Source of the DNA: Gordonia oryzae
GTDB lineage: Bacteria > Actinomycetota > Actinomycetes > Mycobacteriales > Mycobacteriaceae
Direction: 5' to 3'
DNA length: 64,000 nt
Assembly (NCBI RefSeq): GCF_003797185.1
Contig: NZ_RKMH01000002.1
Location: forward strand, 310,001 to 374,000
In this document: positions 33,802 through 42,966 of the stretch, in pieces
How the letters are laid out: every line of letters starts with the position of its first letter
Position numbering within the stretch: position 1 is the stretch's first letter
Made by a program: the position numbers and the translations under genes
The notes under the pieces: generated by a model
The model's input: only the letters and a program-made list of their open reading frames with translations
Told to the model about the DNA's origin: nothing
Databases searched by the model: none

Positions 33802-34107
33802 TCACCAGCTGGATTTTGCGATCCCGGGCAGCTCGCCGCGATGTGTCAACTCGCGGAAGCGGACTCGGGAAAGGCCGGCCTTGCCGATGTATCCCCGGGG
33901 GCGGCCATCGACGGCGTCGCGGTTACGGATGCGCACCGGGCTGGCGTCGCGGGGCAGTGCCTGCAGGCGGCGACGGGCGTCGTCGCGCGCCTGCGGGCTC
34001 GCGGTCGGATCGGCGATGACACCCTTGAGGTGCACACGCCGCTCGGCGTAGCGGGCGACGATCTCCTTGCGCTTCTCGTTTTTGATGATCTTCGACTTCT
34101 TGGCCAT
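33802..34107 (-). CDS. rpsN: 30S ribosomal protein S14, zinc-independent paralogue
   Basis: A 101-residue S14. The N-terminus [17 protein letters not shown] and the C-terminal [20 protein letters not shown] are characteristic. The long form lacking the CxxC...CxxC zinc knuckle is the C-minus type. Start ATG 34107 overlaps the rpmG2 stop by ATGA. Part of the zinc-starvation ribosomal operon. Confidence 0.96.
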   Translation of the reverse strand: MAKKSKIIKNEKRKEIVARYAERRVHLKGVIADPTASPQARDDARRRLQALPRDASPVRIRNRDAVDGRPRGYIGKAGLSRVRFRELTHRGELPGIAKSSW

Positions 34108-34271
34108 CAGCGGTCCTCCTTGAAGTCGACGTGCCGACGGGCGATCGGGTCGTATTTCTTCAGGACCATGCGATCGGGATCGTTGCGGCGGTTCTTGCGG
34201 GTCACGTAGGTGTAGCCGGTGCCGGCCGTCGAGCGGAGTTTGACGATCGGGCGGATTTCGTTGCGGGCCAT
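34107..34271 (-). CDS. rpmG: 50S ribosomal protein L33, zinc-independent paralogue
   Basis: A 54-residue L33 with core [19 protein letters not shown] and ending [16 protein letters not shown]. All four zinc-ligand cysteines of the C-plus form are missing. The start overlaps the rpmB2 stop and the stop overlaps the rpsN2 start, each by a few bases, so the operon is translationally coupled. Confidence 0.96.
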   Translation of the reverse strand: MARNEIRPIVKLRSTAGTGYTYVTRKNRRNDPDRMVLKKYDPIARRHVDFKEDR

Positions 34272-34507
34272 CAGATTTTCTCTCCGCGAGCGCGGATCTC
34301 GGCAACGACGGCCTCGATGCCGCGCCGATCGACGGTCTTGATGCCGCGGGCACTGACCCGCAGCGTGACGTGGCGGTCCTCGCTGGGTAGATAGAACCGG
34401 CGTCGTTGGATGTTGGGATTCCAGCGGCGGTTGGTCCGCTTGTGTGAGTGCGACACCGACTTACCAAAACCGGGTGTTGCGCCGGTGACCTGGCAACGCG
34501 CAGACAT
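34271..34507 (-). CDS. rpmB: 50S ribosomal protein L28, zinc-independent paralogue
   Basis: A 78-residue L28. [20 protein letters not shown] is the family signature. Only one Cys is present, so it lacks the CxxC zinc site of the standard form. It is the first gene of the four-gene ribosomal operon, with a perfect TAAGGAGG ribosome site ahead of ATG 34507 and a Zur-like box upstream at 34521-34536. Confidence 0.96.
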   Translation of the reverse strand: MSARCQVTGATPGFGKSVSHSHKRTNRRWNPNIQRRRFYLPSEDRHVTLRVSARGIKTVDRRGIEAVVAEIRARGEKI

Positions 34508-34520
34508 GCATACCTCCTTA

Positions 34521-34536
34521 TTGAAAACGATTGGCG
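34521..34536. promoter_or_regulatory. Zur-like box before rpmB2
   Basis: TTGAAAACGATTGGCG matches one half of the actinobacterial Zur consensus (TGAAAAC) well and the other partly. It lies 14-29 bp ahead of the rpmB2 start, where Zur would block transcription when zinc is plentiful. This is inferred from sequence likeness and from the known Zur control of these genes. Confidence 0.5.
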
Positions 34537-34573
34537 TTAGAACCCGTAGAAGGCTACCGTGAGAGCCCTGTAA

Positions 34574-34594
34574 ATGAAAATTGTTACCAACAAT
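34574..34594. promoter_or_regulatory. Zur-like box and palindrome at the mrf start
   Basis: ATGAAAATTGTTACCAACAAT combines a TGAAAAT half-site with a perfect palindrome ATTGTT-ACC-AACAAT (34580-34594) that reaches into the mrf start codon at 34593. It may be a degenerate Zur site or a separate operator. Confidence 0.45.
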
Positions 34595-35942
34595 GGAAGG
34601 GGTGATCGAGATCGACCCGCACTCGCACGGGACCGGTGGCCCGACGCGCCGCCGGACGCCGGTCACACTCGTCACCGGACTCGATTCCGCCGCGGTCGGG
34701 CGCGCAACCCACGCACTCGTGATGGCCGGCACGGTGCTGGTGCACCACGATCTCGGTGCCATCGCGTCGGGCCGGGTGATCCGCACCGTCACCTCGGTCA
34801 GCCCCGACGGCTGCGCCGTCGAGCAGATCACCGAAGTCGTTCTCGAGCACGGCTGCGTCTCCTGCACGCTGCGTGAGGACCTGCTGCCGCTGCTGCGTCG
34901 GCTGCATCAACGTGATTCGGTCGAAGAGATCGTGCTGCGTCTCGACCCACTCGTCGAGCCGGAAGCCTTGAGCTGGGCCATCGACAACGTCATCGTCGCC
35001 GACATGCCGGGTTTCGTCGACGGTCCGGCCGGGCGGGACGTGCAGATCACCGCGACGATCTCCTGCGTCTCGGAGATGGGCTGGCTTGAGGACGCCACCG
35101 GTGACGTCACCCTGGCCGAGGCGGGGATGGGTGTCGACGACGACGATCGCACCCTGGCCCAACTCGCGGTGGGACAGGTCGCCTTCGCCGACGCCCTGAT
35201 CATCGCGGCCGCCGACCCGGTCATGCGTGACGCATGGCAATCGGCCCGGCTGATGGCGGTGCTGCGTCGGGTTGCACCGCGCGCACCGATCCTCATGGAA
35301 CTGCCGCAGCGCCGGTTGACCGCGGTCACCGTCATGCAACTGCTGCGCGCGATCCCCGACGATGCGCGTCGCGGCCGGATCGACGGCCCGCACGATCCGC
35401 TGCTGCGCCACCAACCGCCGCTGGTGGACGAATGTGGGGTCGGCATCGTCGAATTCAACGCCGATCGTCCGTTCCATCCCGAGCGGCTACACGAGGCGCT
35501 CGACGCCCTCCTCGACGGCGTCGTGTGTGCACGCGGCCGACTGTGGCTGGCGACCCGCCCCGACCAGGCGTTCTGGTTGGAGTCGGCGGGGGAGGCGCTG
35601 AAGGTGGCCGAGGGTGGCCGGTGGCTGGCCGCGATGGACGCCGACGAACAGGACGAGCAGGACCCGGAACGACGGGCGATGGCCGCCCTTCGCTGGCATC
35701 CCGGGCACGGCGACCGGCACAGCGCACTCGTCGTGATCACCCATCGCGCCGACCCCGACCACATTCGGCACGCGCTCAACGGCGCCTGCCTGGACGACCA
35801 CGAGATGGCCGCCGGGCCCCGGGCGTGGGCGCACTTCCCCGACCCCTTCGGCACCGAACACACCGATCCGTGCGACGACCTGACCCTCGGTGACCCCGCA
35901 CTCGCCGACCACACCGACATCCCTCGAGAGGACCACCCATGA
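34593..35942 (+). CDS. mrf: CobW-like ribosome hibernation factor-recruiting protein (MRF)
   Basis: A 449-residue COG0523-type protein divergent from the zinc-independent ribosomal operon, as in mycobacteria where MRF recruits the hibernation factor to C-minus ribosomes in low zinc. The N-terminal segment [19 protein letters not shown] sits where a P-loop is expected but lacks G-K-T/S, so nucleotide binding may be altered. [11 protein letters not shown] (about residues 89-99) is the metal-site CxxC-type motif of the family. A C-terminal CobW_C-like region starts at about residue 290. ATG 34593 is used; GTG 34602 is another option. It overlaps rpmE2 by ATGA. Confidence 0.85.
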   Translation: MEGVIEIDPHSHGTGGPTRRRTPVTLVTGLDSAAVGRATHALVMAGTVLVHHDLGAIASGRVIRTVTSVSPDGCAVEQITEVVLEHGCVSCTLREDLLPLLRRLHQRDSVEEIVLRLDPLVEPEALSWAIDNVIVADMPGFVDGPAGRDVQITATISCVSEMGWLEDATGDVTLAEAGMGVDDDDRTLAQLAVGQVAFADALIIAAADPVMRDAWQSARLMAVLRRVAPRAPILMELPQRRLTAVTVMQLLRAIPDDARRGRIDGPHDPLLRHQPPLVDECGVGIVEFNADRPFHPERLHEALDALLDGVVCARGRLWLATRPDQAFWLESAGEALKVAEGGRWLAAMDADEQDEQDPERRAMAALRWHPGHGDRHSALVVITHRADPDHIRHALNGACLDDHEMAAGPRAWAHFPDPFGTEHTDPCDDLTLGDPALADHTDIPREDHP

Positions 35943-36223
35943 AACCCGGCATTCACCCCGACTACCACCCGGTCGTCTTCCGCGACGCCGCCACCGGCGC
36001 CGCGTTCCTCACCCGCTCGACAATGACGGCGGAGACCACCGTGGAGTGGTCCGACGGCAACAGCTATCCGCTGGTGGTCGTCGACGTGACCAGCGACTCG
36101 CACCCCTTCTGGACCGGGGCGAACCGTCTGGTCGACACCCAGGGTCGTGTGGAGCGTTTCCGCCGCCGGTACGGCGATCGGGCTAATCGGACGAAAGGTA
36201 TGCCCGCTCCCGCGCCCGAATAG
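35939..36223 (+). CDS. rpmE2: 50S ribosomal protein L31 type B
   Basis: A 94-residue L31 of the zinc-independent type. [16 protein letters not shown] at the N-terminus and SDSHPFWTG, then RFRRRYG, are diagnostic. No cysteines. It overlaps mrf by 4 bp and would be co-induced with it under zinc starvation. Confidence 0.96.
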   Translation: MKPGIHPDYHPVVFRDAATGAAFLTRSTMTAETTVEWSDGNSYPLVVVDVTSDSHPFWTGANRLVDTQGRVERFRRRYGDRANRTKGMPAPAPE

Positions 36224-36336
36224 GTTCTCACCAGCGGCGACGGCGTCGTCCCCTGTTCGATTGGTTAACTCCGCTGCCACCGGCGGTCACGGGTTAGAGT
36301 GGCTGCGTCATGCAGTCGAACCCACCGGAGGACACC

Positions 36337-36867
36337 ATGCTCCCGCGACCGGCCCGAACGTTGCGAGGCCACGCCGTCGGGGTCCTGCTGGTGACGGCGG
36401 CGTTGCTGGTGGTGGTCCTCGCGACGGGCACGCCGGCGTCCGCCGAACCCCCGGGCGGTGCGCCGTCGGCGCCGGTGGTCGACGATCCCGCCAGCGTGAC
36501 CCCGTCGCCCTCCGACACGCCCTCCGACACGCCCTCGGAGACCACCGTGCCGACCACCTCTGAGCCGCCCGTGTCCGCGACACCGCCGTCCGAGCTGTCG
36601 TCGACACCGCCGTCCACCCCGAGCCGGACACCATCGACGATTTTCGTGCCGACCACGGAGCGAGAAGTCCCGCAGCAGCGTATTCCGCTGCCGCGTCGCA
36701 CCGCATCGCCGGCGCCGTCGGTGATCACCCAGGACGTCATCCCGGTGGCGCAGAAGAAGTCGACGACCTCGCGGACCGGCCTTATCGCGGTCTCGGTGGT
36801 CTCGATCGTCGGTGCCGCCGCGATCCTGGCCTATCTGTTGGTCGGCCGAACGCGGAGCCGGCGATGA
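36337..36867 (+). CDS. Secreted Pro/Thr-rich protein with C-terminal anchor
   Basis: A 176-residue protein. A signal peptide spans residues 1-35 (LLVTAALLVVVLATGTPASA, cleaved after ASA). The mature part is mostly disordered (PSDTPSDTPSETTVPTT, repeats of PSDT) and ends in a single membrane helix (IAVSVVSIVGAAAILAYLLVG) with an Arg-rich cytosolic tail. It is a wall-spanning stalk-like protein. ATG 36337 has GGAGG five bases upstream, unlike ATG 36310. It begins the cluster that runs through the kinase-fold gene. Confidence 0.7.
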   Translation: MLPRPARTLRGHAVGVLLVTAALLVVVLATGTPASAEPPGGAPSAPVVDDPASVTPSPSDTPSDTPSETTVPTTSEPPVSATPPSELSSTPPSTPSRTPSTIFVPTTEREVPQQRIPLPRRTASPAPSVITQDVIPVAQKKSTTSRTGLIAVSVVSIVGAAAILAYLLVGRTRSRR

Positions 36868-36883
36868 CACCGCGGAGTCGACG

Positions 36884-38797
36884 ATGACCGTGCAGGGCCC
36901 CGGCTACCGGCCCGGGCCGGGAGGGCCGCCTCATCAGCCCGGCGTGCGTCCGCCGGCGCCGCCGGCGAACCCGACCCGCCACGTTCCGGCGCCAGGTGCG
37001 CCCGGCCCGGTGGGGCCGTCGCCGGGTGTCGCACCGCGCCCCGGGCCTCCGGGCCACCATCCGGGCGCGCCGCAGCCCGGCCCGTACCAGCCCGGCCCGT
37101 ACCTGCCCGGCCCGGCAAGTCCCGCGTATCCCGGTCCGCCGCAACCCCGCCGACCGCAACCTGCACCGCCCGCCCGGCTGGTGCCGGGTCCGCAATCGCG
37201 GGGTTTCGGCGATGCTGAACGCCGAACACGCTCGGGCCGAGGCGATCTCACGCCGGAGCTGATCGAGACCGACGTATGGACCGACGTCATGGTCGAGCAG
37301 GCCGGTATCCCGGTCGTCGACGTGCCGTTCGTGACCGTGGGGTCGGGGATAGGTTCGTTCGTCACCGTCGACTACTTGCGGATCTGCGGTGTGCCACTCG
37401 ACCGGATCGTCGTGCTCGGCCCGCAGGATGTGCCGTGGCATTCCTACGAATACCTGACGCGGGTTTCGCAGATCCCGCGTGGGGAGCGGCTGCGATCGGA
37501 CTCGGCGTCCACGCCGGACAACATCTGGGGCTTCCCGTCCTACGCGGTCCGGGAGGCGTGGGCGACCAGGTCGATCAAGCCGCTCTGGAATGTCGCCGTG
37601 GAACCGATCTTCGCCAACTACTACACGCCCAAGGCGGGCCACGCCTTTGAGTCGATGGAGAAGGAATGCCATCGCATCGGGTATCTGCAGTGCCTGCGGC
37701 AGGGCCAGGTGCGGATGATCCGACGCCGAGCCGGCGGCGGGTACTTCACGATCCTCACGCCGCCGAGCGGGCCCGAGGCGGGTGTGGGGGCGCCGACGAA
37801 GCGAATCGCGTTTCGTAGCCAGTGGGTGCACGTGGCGATCGGCTATCCCGGCATCAAATTGCTGCCCGACCTGCAGGCGTTCCGGGAGACCTATCGGGAT
37901 GCGAGCAAGGTGGTCAATGCGTATGAGCCGCACGAGCATATCTATCAGGCGTTGCAGCGGCGGCCGGGGACGGTGATGATCCGTGGCGCGGGGATCGTCG
38001 CCTCGCGGGTGTTGCAGCGGCTGATCGACGACCGCGACGCACTCGGTCTGCAGACGCAGATCGTGCATCTGTTTCGCACCTATGTCGACAAGTCGCACGG
38101 CCCCCATATCTTCATGCGACGAAGGGGAAAAGACGGCTGGGCCTATCAGGGCTTCAACTATCCGAAGTCGGTGTGGGGTGGCCAGCTCAAGGCACGGATG
38201 CGCACACTCGAGGGTCACGAACGCGCTGAGGCGTACAAACAGATGGGCGGCACCAACACGCCGGTACGCGACTCCTGGCAGGAACAGCTCAAGCGCGGCC
38301 GTCGCGAGGGCTGGTACCGGGTGGCGGTCGGCAAGGCGGAGTCGCTGGTACCCGCCGCTGGTGGACAAGGCGTGGTGGCGACAGTTCGCGTCGACCCGCA
38401 CGCCTCGATCACGCAGGAGTCCCGACCCGACGGAACCTTCGAGCTGTACGCCGACTACGTGATCGATTGCACGGGACTCGAAGCCGATGTGCGCGAACAT
38501 CGGTTGCTCGCTGACCTGCTTGATCACACTGGCGCGGGTATTAATCCGGTCGGCCGGATGGACGTGGACCGCAACTTCGAGCTGATCGGTACCCGCAACG
38601 GCAACGGCCGGATTTATGCGTCCGGGTCGGCTACTCTCGGTGGCTATTTCCCCGGCGTCGACACCTTTCTCGGTTTGCAGATCGCGGCGTTGGAGATCGT
38701 CGACGACCTGGCCAAGCAGGGCTTCTGCTCACGGTTGTCGCCCTGGCGCTCGACGGCACAGTGGTGGCGCTGGGCGCGCGGGAAGGGCGTGGACTGA
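36884..38797 (+). CDS. Dinucleotide-binding oxidoreductase with Pro/Gly-rich head
   Basis: A 637-residue cytosolic protein. Residues 1-115 are Pro/Gly-rich (PGPYQPGPYLPGPASPAYPG). Then come two Rossmann-type motifs: TVGSGIGSFVTVDYL at about 151-165 and MIRGAGIVASRVLQRL at about 365-380. Near the C-terminus, VIDCTGLEADV and ASGSATLGGYFPGVDTFLG resemble the second FAD-binding strands of flavin reductases. It may bind FAD and NAD(P) or act as a redox sensor. No enzyme family is recognised with certainty. It is 16 bp after the secreted protein gene and 1 bp before the next. Confidence 0.7.
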   Translation: MTVQGPGYRPGPGGPPHQPGVRPPAPPANPTRHVPAPGAPGPVGPSPGVAPRPGPPGHHPGAPQPGPYQPGPYLPGPASPAYPGPPQPRRPQPAPPARLVPGPQSRGFGDAERRTRSGRGDLTPELIETDVWTDVMVEQAGIPVVDVPFVTVGSGIGSFVTVDYLRICGVPLDRIVVLGPQDVPWHSYEYLTRVSQIPRGERLRSDSASTPDNIWGFPSYAVREAWATRSIKPLWNVAVEPIFANYYTPKAGHAFESMEKECHRIGYLQCLRQGQVRMIRRRAGGGYFTILTPPSGPEAGVGAPTKRIAFRSQWVHVAIGYPGIKLLPDLQAFRETYRDASKVVNAYEPHEHIYQALQRRPGTVMIRGAGIVASRVLQRLIDDRDALGLQTQIVHLFRTYVDKSHGPHIFMRRRGKDGWAYQGFNYPKSVWGGQLKARMRTLEGHERAEAYKQMGGTNTPVRDSWQEQLKRGRREGWYRVAVGKAESLVPAAGGQGVVATVRVDPHASITQESRPDGTFELYADYVIDCTGLEADVREHRLLADLLDHTGAGINPVGRMDVDRNFELIGTRNGNGRIYASGSATLGGYFPGVDTFLGLQIAALEIVDDLAKQGFCSRLSPWRSTAQWWRWARGKGVD

Positions 38798-38798
38798 G

Positions 38799-39239
38799 AT
38801 GTTGCCGACCCTGTGGGGAAGAATTCAGACGCGAATCCTGGTGCTGGGCATCGTCGGTGGGATCTGGACGCTGATCATCGGTCCGTTCCTGCCCGACGGC
38901 GCCGGGCTCGGCGCGACCTATGCGGTGGCGTTCGGTGTGCTCGCGGTGGTCATCGTACTCGGCGTCGCGTGGGAGTTCCTGTATCACCTTCTGCAGCAAT
39001 TCCGTTGGGAGAAGGACTGGCCGACGTTGTTCGGGTTGCTCACCGGGATCAACGAGGGTGTCGTCGTGTGGTTCGTCGTGCAGTACGTGCCGATCGTCCC
39101 GGGCGGTCTCGGCCCGCCCCCGGCTGGTGCCTATGCGCTGCAGTTCGTGACGACCTGGCTGGTCGTGTGGGTGGTCCTCAACGGACCGTTGCGGGTGATC
39201 TTCCCGCACTGGAGGTTTCAGGGAGGGCGGTTCGTGTGA
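38799..39239 (+). CDS. Small integral membrane protein
   Basis: A 146-residue protein with four membrane helices (about residues 12-32, 40-62, 80-105 and 115-135). Loops include a charged segment LLQQFRWEKDWPTLFGLLTG. No family recognised. Start ATG 38799 is one base after the stop of the oxidoreductase, and its own stop overlaps the FHA gene start, so the three are translated as a unit. Confidence 0.75.
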   Translation: MLPTLWGRIQTRILVLGIVGGIWTLIIGPFLPDGAGLGATYAVAFGVLAVVIVLGVAWEFLYHLLQQFRWEKDWPTLFGLLTGINEGVVVWFVVQYVPIVPGGLGPPPAGAYALQFVTTWLVVWVVLNGPLRVIFPHWRFQGGRFV

Positions 39240-40765
39240 GCGTTCCTGTGCCGAACCTGGGCGTGACGCCGCTGGTGACGTTGGTGCCCGGCTCAGGGAT
39301 CGTCATCCGCAAGCCCGCGTTCCTGTGTGTGCTCGGGGACAATACTCGTGCACTGCTGTCCGACATCCTCGCCATCGAGGACGCGGTGGCCACCGCCGAC
39401 CGGATGCCGCGCCGCGGCCGGCACCTGGTGCGCGCGGTGGCGCAACTCGCGGCGACCGCCGATCTCGATCAGGTCGCCGACATCGGCTTTGCCGCCCCCG
39501 ACAGTGTGGGGATCGCGATCTATCTGAGCGGCAATGCCTTCGGTGAAGCCGACGGTCGTCGCCTGCGCGTCGACGGGTCCCAGCCGTTCGACCGGGCGAT
39601 CCCCTGGCCGTATGAGGGGCTCGGGCTCTACCTTGCCGATGCTGTTCCCGCCGAGCCCGGTGAGGAAACCTACGATCTCGTCGAGGGTTTCGTCCCGGCC
39701 GCCGGTGCCCTGCTGCACACCCCACTGGGTATGCGCGGCACGGAGGTCTTCGATCTGGGCTCGGTGGCCCCCGAGCCGCGCTCCGCGACACCCCTGCCCC
39801 CAGAACCCCAGTCCTGCGCGCCGGAACCCGAAGCACCACAACCGGGTCCCGCCCACACCGGCTCCGCGTATCCCGATCAGCCCGATCAGCCCGATCAGCC
39901 CGATCCGGCCCGGCCCGGGGCCGCGCACCCGGTGTCGATCGCCAAGACCCCGGAGCCGCCACGGGAGTTCCAGTCGTCCGCGCTCGCCCCGGACGACGCC
40001 GATGAGCCGCCACGTCCCGGTCTCGCCCGCGCCGATCGACCCGCGCCCGCGGCCCCGCAACGTGCATCGGCGCAGCGTGAGCCGGAGCAACAGCGTGAGC
40101 CGGAGCAACAGCGTGATCCCGCATCGCGTGACCGGTTGCCGCGCCGCGACCCGTCGCCACCACCGTTGCCGAATCACGATTTCCGGCTCGACTCCCTGCA
40201 GGACGCCGTGCCCGAACAACGCGAACCGTTGCCGGTGCAGAAAAAGCAGAAACCCGCCACCGAAGTCGTCAAGCTCGTCGAGTCACGCGCTCACGTCCAC
40301 GGGATCCGATGCAGCCGGGGTCATCTGAATCATCCACGATCCTGGCTGTGCGGGGTCTGCGGGATTCGCATGGATCAGCTGACGGGCATTCTCGTTGAAG
40401 GGGAGCGCCCGCCACTGGGGTGGCTGCTGCTCGACAACGGCTCCACCTACCTGCTCGACGAAGACCTGGTGATCGGACGTGAGCCGGGAGCGCCGACACG
40501 TCCGGGCCGAGGCGCGCCGAAACCCATTCGGGTGCAGGACGAGTCGGGTCAGCTCTCCCGCAGGCACATCGAAATCCGGTTGGTCGAGTGGGATGTGCAC
40601 CTGATCGACCTCGGCTCGGCCAACGGCACCTTCGTCAGTGACCCCGCGATGGGCAACCGGGAGATCCGGCTGACGCCTCGGCAACCCCACCTGCTGACGC
40701 CCGGATCGCACGTGCGCATCGGGGGACGGCACTTCATCTTCGAGTCCCCCCACGCCCGGGCCTGA
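39236..40765 (+). CDS. Zinc-ribbon and FHA-domain protein
   Basis: A 509-residue cytosolic protein. Residues about 1-175 form an alpha/beta N-terminal region of unknown type. A disordered Pro-rich middle (about 180-340) has tandem PDQ and QREPEQ repeats. At about 358-376 there is a zinc-ribbon-like C/H motif (CSRGHLNHPRSWLCGVCG), and the C-terminus is an FHA domain: IGREPG, LSRRHIE and DLGSANGTFV supply the canonical Arg, Ser-His and Asn-Gly phosphothreonine-binding residues. It probably binds a protein phosphorylated by a Ser/Thr kinase, such as the one at 43846. GTG 39236. Confidence 0.85.
   Translation: MSVPVPNLGVTPLVTLVPGSGIVIRKPAFLCVLGDNTRALLSDILAIEDAVATADRMPRRGRHLVRAVAQLAATADLDQVADIGFAAPDSVGIAIYLSGNAFGEADGRRLRVDGSQPFDRAIPWPYEGLGLYLADAVPAEPGEETYDLVEGFVPAAGALLHTPLGMRGTEVFDLGSVAPEPRSATPLPPEPQSCAPEPEAPQPGPAHTGSAYPDQPDQPDQPDPARPGAAHPVSIAKTPEPPREFQSSALAPDDADEPPRPGLARADRPAPAAPQRASAQREPEQQREPEQQRDPASRDRLPRRDPSPPPLPNHDFRLDSLQDAVPEQREPLPVQKKQKPATEVVKLVESRAHVHGIRCSRGHLNHPRSWLCGVCGIRMDQLTGILVEGERPPLGWLLLDNGSTYLLDEDLVIGREPGAPTRPGRGAPKPIRVQDESGQLSRRHIEIRLVEWDVHLIDLGSANGTFVSDPAMGNREIRLTPRQPHLLTPGSHVRIGGRHFIFESPHARA
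39870..40118 (+). repeat. Codon-level tandem repeats in the FHA gene linker
   Basis: Near 39,870-39,905 a 9-bp unit (CCCGATCAG) is repeated at least three times, encoding PDQ. Near 40,080-40,118 an 18-bp unit (GAGCCGGAGCAACAGCGT) occurs twice, encoding EPEQQR. Both lie in the disordered linker and may vary in copy number between strains. Confidence 0.7.
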
Positions 40766-40799
40766 TCCGGGGAGCCAGAACGGTGACGGGATCGGACTG

Positions 40800-42965
40800 A
40801 TGGATGCACACTCGGTAGCCTTCCTACTGATCGACGTGGCGGTGGTGATCGCTGCCGCGCGGATCGCCGGTCGTATCGCGCAGGCCTTCCGGCAGCCTGC
40901 GGTCGTCGGTGAGATCGCGGCTGGAATCGCGTTGGGCCCCAGCCTGCTCGGGCTGTTTCCGGGAAACCCGACCGAGGCGTTGTTCCCCACCGAGGTGCGA
41001 CCGCTGCTCGGCGCGCTCGCCCAGATCGGGCTCGTGCTGTTCATGTTCATCGTCGGACTCGAACTCGACATGCGCTTGGTTGCCGGACGGGAACGGGCGG
41101 CCGCAACCATCTCGGTGTGCTCGATCGTGGTGCCGTTCGCGCTCGGTGTCGGTCTCGCGGTGGCGCTCTACCCGACCAACAAGGTGGTGGGCGGCAAGGA
41201 GATCGGCCTGACCGGGATGGCCTTGTTCCTGGGCATCGCGATGTCGATCACGGCGTTTCCCGTGCTGGCCCGCATTCTCACCGATCGAGGCATGCAGCGC
41301 ACCCCGCCGGGTGTGTTCAGTCTGGCTGCCGCCGCCGTCGACGACATCATCGCCTGGACCGCATTGGCTTTCGTCATCGCCGTCATCGCTGGCGGCAGTC
41401 CGCTCGCGGTCGCGCGCATCGTCGGTCTGACAGCGGTCTACGTGGCCGTGATGTTTCTGATCGTGCGGCCGCTGTTGCGTGCGCTCGTCACCTGGCGTGA
41501 GGGGACCGGCCGCATGACACCCGACATCCTCGCCGTCATCCTGATCGGGTTGTTCTGCTCGGCCGCCGCGACCGACGTCATCGGCATCCACCAGATCTTC
41601 GGTGCCTTCGTGTTTGGCGCGATCATGCCCAAGGCGGGCGGCGAAGCGCTCACCCGCGAGATCCTCGAACGACTCGAGCAGGTCAGCGTTTTGCTGTTGC
41701 TCCCGATGTTCTTCGTGGTCACCGGACTCGGTGTGAATCTCGCGGGGATGGGTCCGCACGCCTGGTGGCAGCTACTCGCGGTCCTCGCGGTCGCGATCGT
41801 CGGCAAGTTCGCCGGGGCCTTCACCGGCGCGAGACTCTCGCGGATACCGTCGCGGCAGGCGTCGGCGATCGCGGTGCTGATGAACACCCGTGGACTCACC
41901 GAACTGGTGATCCTCAGCGCCGGAAAGCAACTCGGGGTCCTCTCCGACGAACTGTTCGCGATGATGGTGGTCATGGCCCTGGTCACCACGATCCTCGCCG
42001 AGCCGTTGCTGCGGGTGATCTATCCGGATTCGGTCATCGCCCGCGACATCGCCGCCGCCGAGCGGCGGGCACTGGCCGCGGGTACGGCGTCGCGCACCAT
42101 GATCGTCCTGGGGGACCTCGATGCCGAGGTCACCGAACTCCTCACCCGGCACCACCGGCTACTCGCCGCCGGAGCGGGTACCGACGTGGTGATTGCCGGC
42201 GTGTTGCCCGCCGTCGGGCCCGCACAGCGTCTGGAACTCGGTGTGCCGTTGGTACCCGACCTCTCGGCGATGGCGTCGGCGGTGGAGAAGCTGACCGCGC
42301 TGGGCAACCGGCTGGAGGGCGTGTGTTCGGTATCTGTGTTGTGCCGCTTCAGTTCCGATCCCGGCGCGGATCTGGAGGAGATGGCCGCCAACTGCGCCGC
42401 CGACGTCGTCGTCATCGACACGAGCCGGCGCGAGATGGCCGCCGAGGTGACGAGTGCACCGGTGCTCGTCGTCGACGAGTCACCGGCCGCCGGCGCACTG
42501 CCGGGGACCGTGCCGCTGGTGTGCCCGGCCACCGACAGCAGATCTGGGCGCACCGCGGTGCTCTTGGCCGCTGCGTTGTCCCAACCGGCCGGCGGCGCGT
42601 TGACGGTGATCACCGCCTCGTCCCGTCGGCGCGTGGCCGCCGACCTTGCGCCGGTCGGCGACCTCGGGGTGCGCGTGACGGTGACCGGTGACGCCGACCT
42701 GCTGGTGATCCCCGGCACGCTCGTTCTCCTCGCCGACGACGCCACGACACCGGGCGCCGGACCCCCCACCCGCACGGTGGCCCCGGCGTATACCGTGATC
42801 GATCGCACCGGCACGAGCGAGCAGTCGCTCGCCGAGCGCATCGGGATTCGGTTCGCCGGACGTGGCCCGGGAGCGGCCGTGGCCGCATCACCAGACCTGC
42901 AATCAGCACAATCCTCGTCCTCGCAATCGCCGCCACCATCCACCGCATTACCGGAGAGGCACTGA
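40800..42965 (+). CDS. CPA2-type cation/proton antiporter with large cytosolic tail
   Basis: A 721-residue protein. Residues 1-395 form about 12 membrane helices with CPA2 features: AMSITAFPVLARIL, AAAAVDDIIAWTAL and TDVIGIHQIFGAFVFGAIMP. The remaining 320 residues are cytosolic with two repeated alpha/beta units resembling universal-stress-type folds, lacking a recognisable KTN motif. It would exchange Na+ or K+ for H+, regulated through its tail. It is 34 bp after the FHA gene and 1 bp before the kinase-fold gene, suggesting regulation by phospho-signalling. A weak ribosome site precedes ATG 40800. Confidence 0.85.
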   Translation: MDAHSVAFLLIDVAVVIAAARIAGRIAQAFRQPAVVGEIAAGIALGPSLLGLFPGNPTEALFPTEVRPLLGALAQIGLVLFMFIVGLELDMRLVAGRERAAATISVCSIVVPFALGVGLAVALYPTNKVVGGKEIGLTGMALFLGIAMSITAFPVLARILTDRGMQRTPPGVFSLAAAAVDDIIAWTALAFVIAVIAGGSPLAVARIVGLTAVYVAVMFLIVRPLLRALVTWREGTGRMTPDILAVILIGLFCSAAATDVIGIHQIFGAFVFGAIMPKAGGEALTREILERLEQVSVLLLLPMFFVVTGLGVNLAGMGPHAWWQLLAVLAVAIVGKFAGAFTGARLSRIPSRQASAIAVLMNTRGLTELVILSAGKQLGVLSDELFAMMVVMALVTTILAEPLLRVIYPDSVIARDIAAAERRALAAGTASRTMIVLGDLDAEVTELLTRHHRLLAAGAGTDVVIAGVLPAVGPAQRLELGVPLVPDLSAMASAVEKLTALGNRLEGVCSVSVLCRFSSDPGADLEEMAANCAADVVVIDTSRREMAAEVTSAPVLVVDESPAAGALPGTVPLVCPATDSRSGRTAVLLAAALSQPAGGALTVITASSRRRVAADLAPVGDLGVRVTVTGDADLLVIPGTLVLLADDATTPGAGPPTRTVAPAYTVIDRTGTSEQSLAERIGIRFAGRGPGAAVAASPDLQSAQSSSSQSPPPSTALPERH

Positions 42966-42966
42966 C

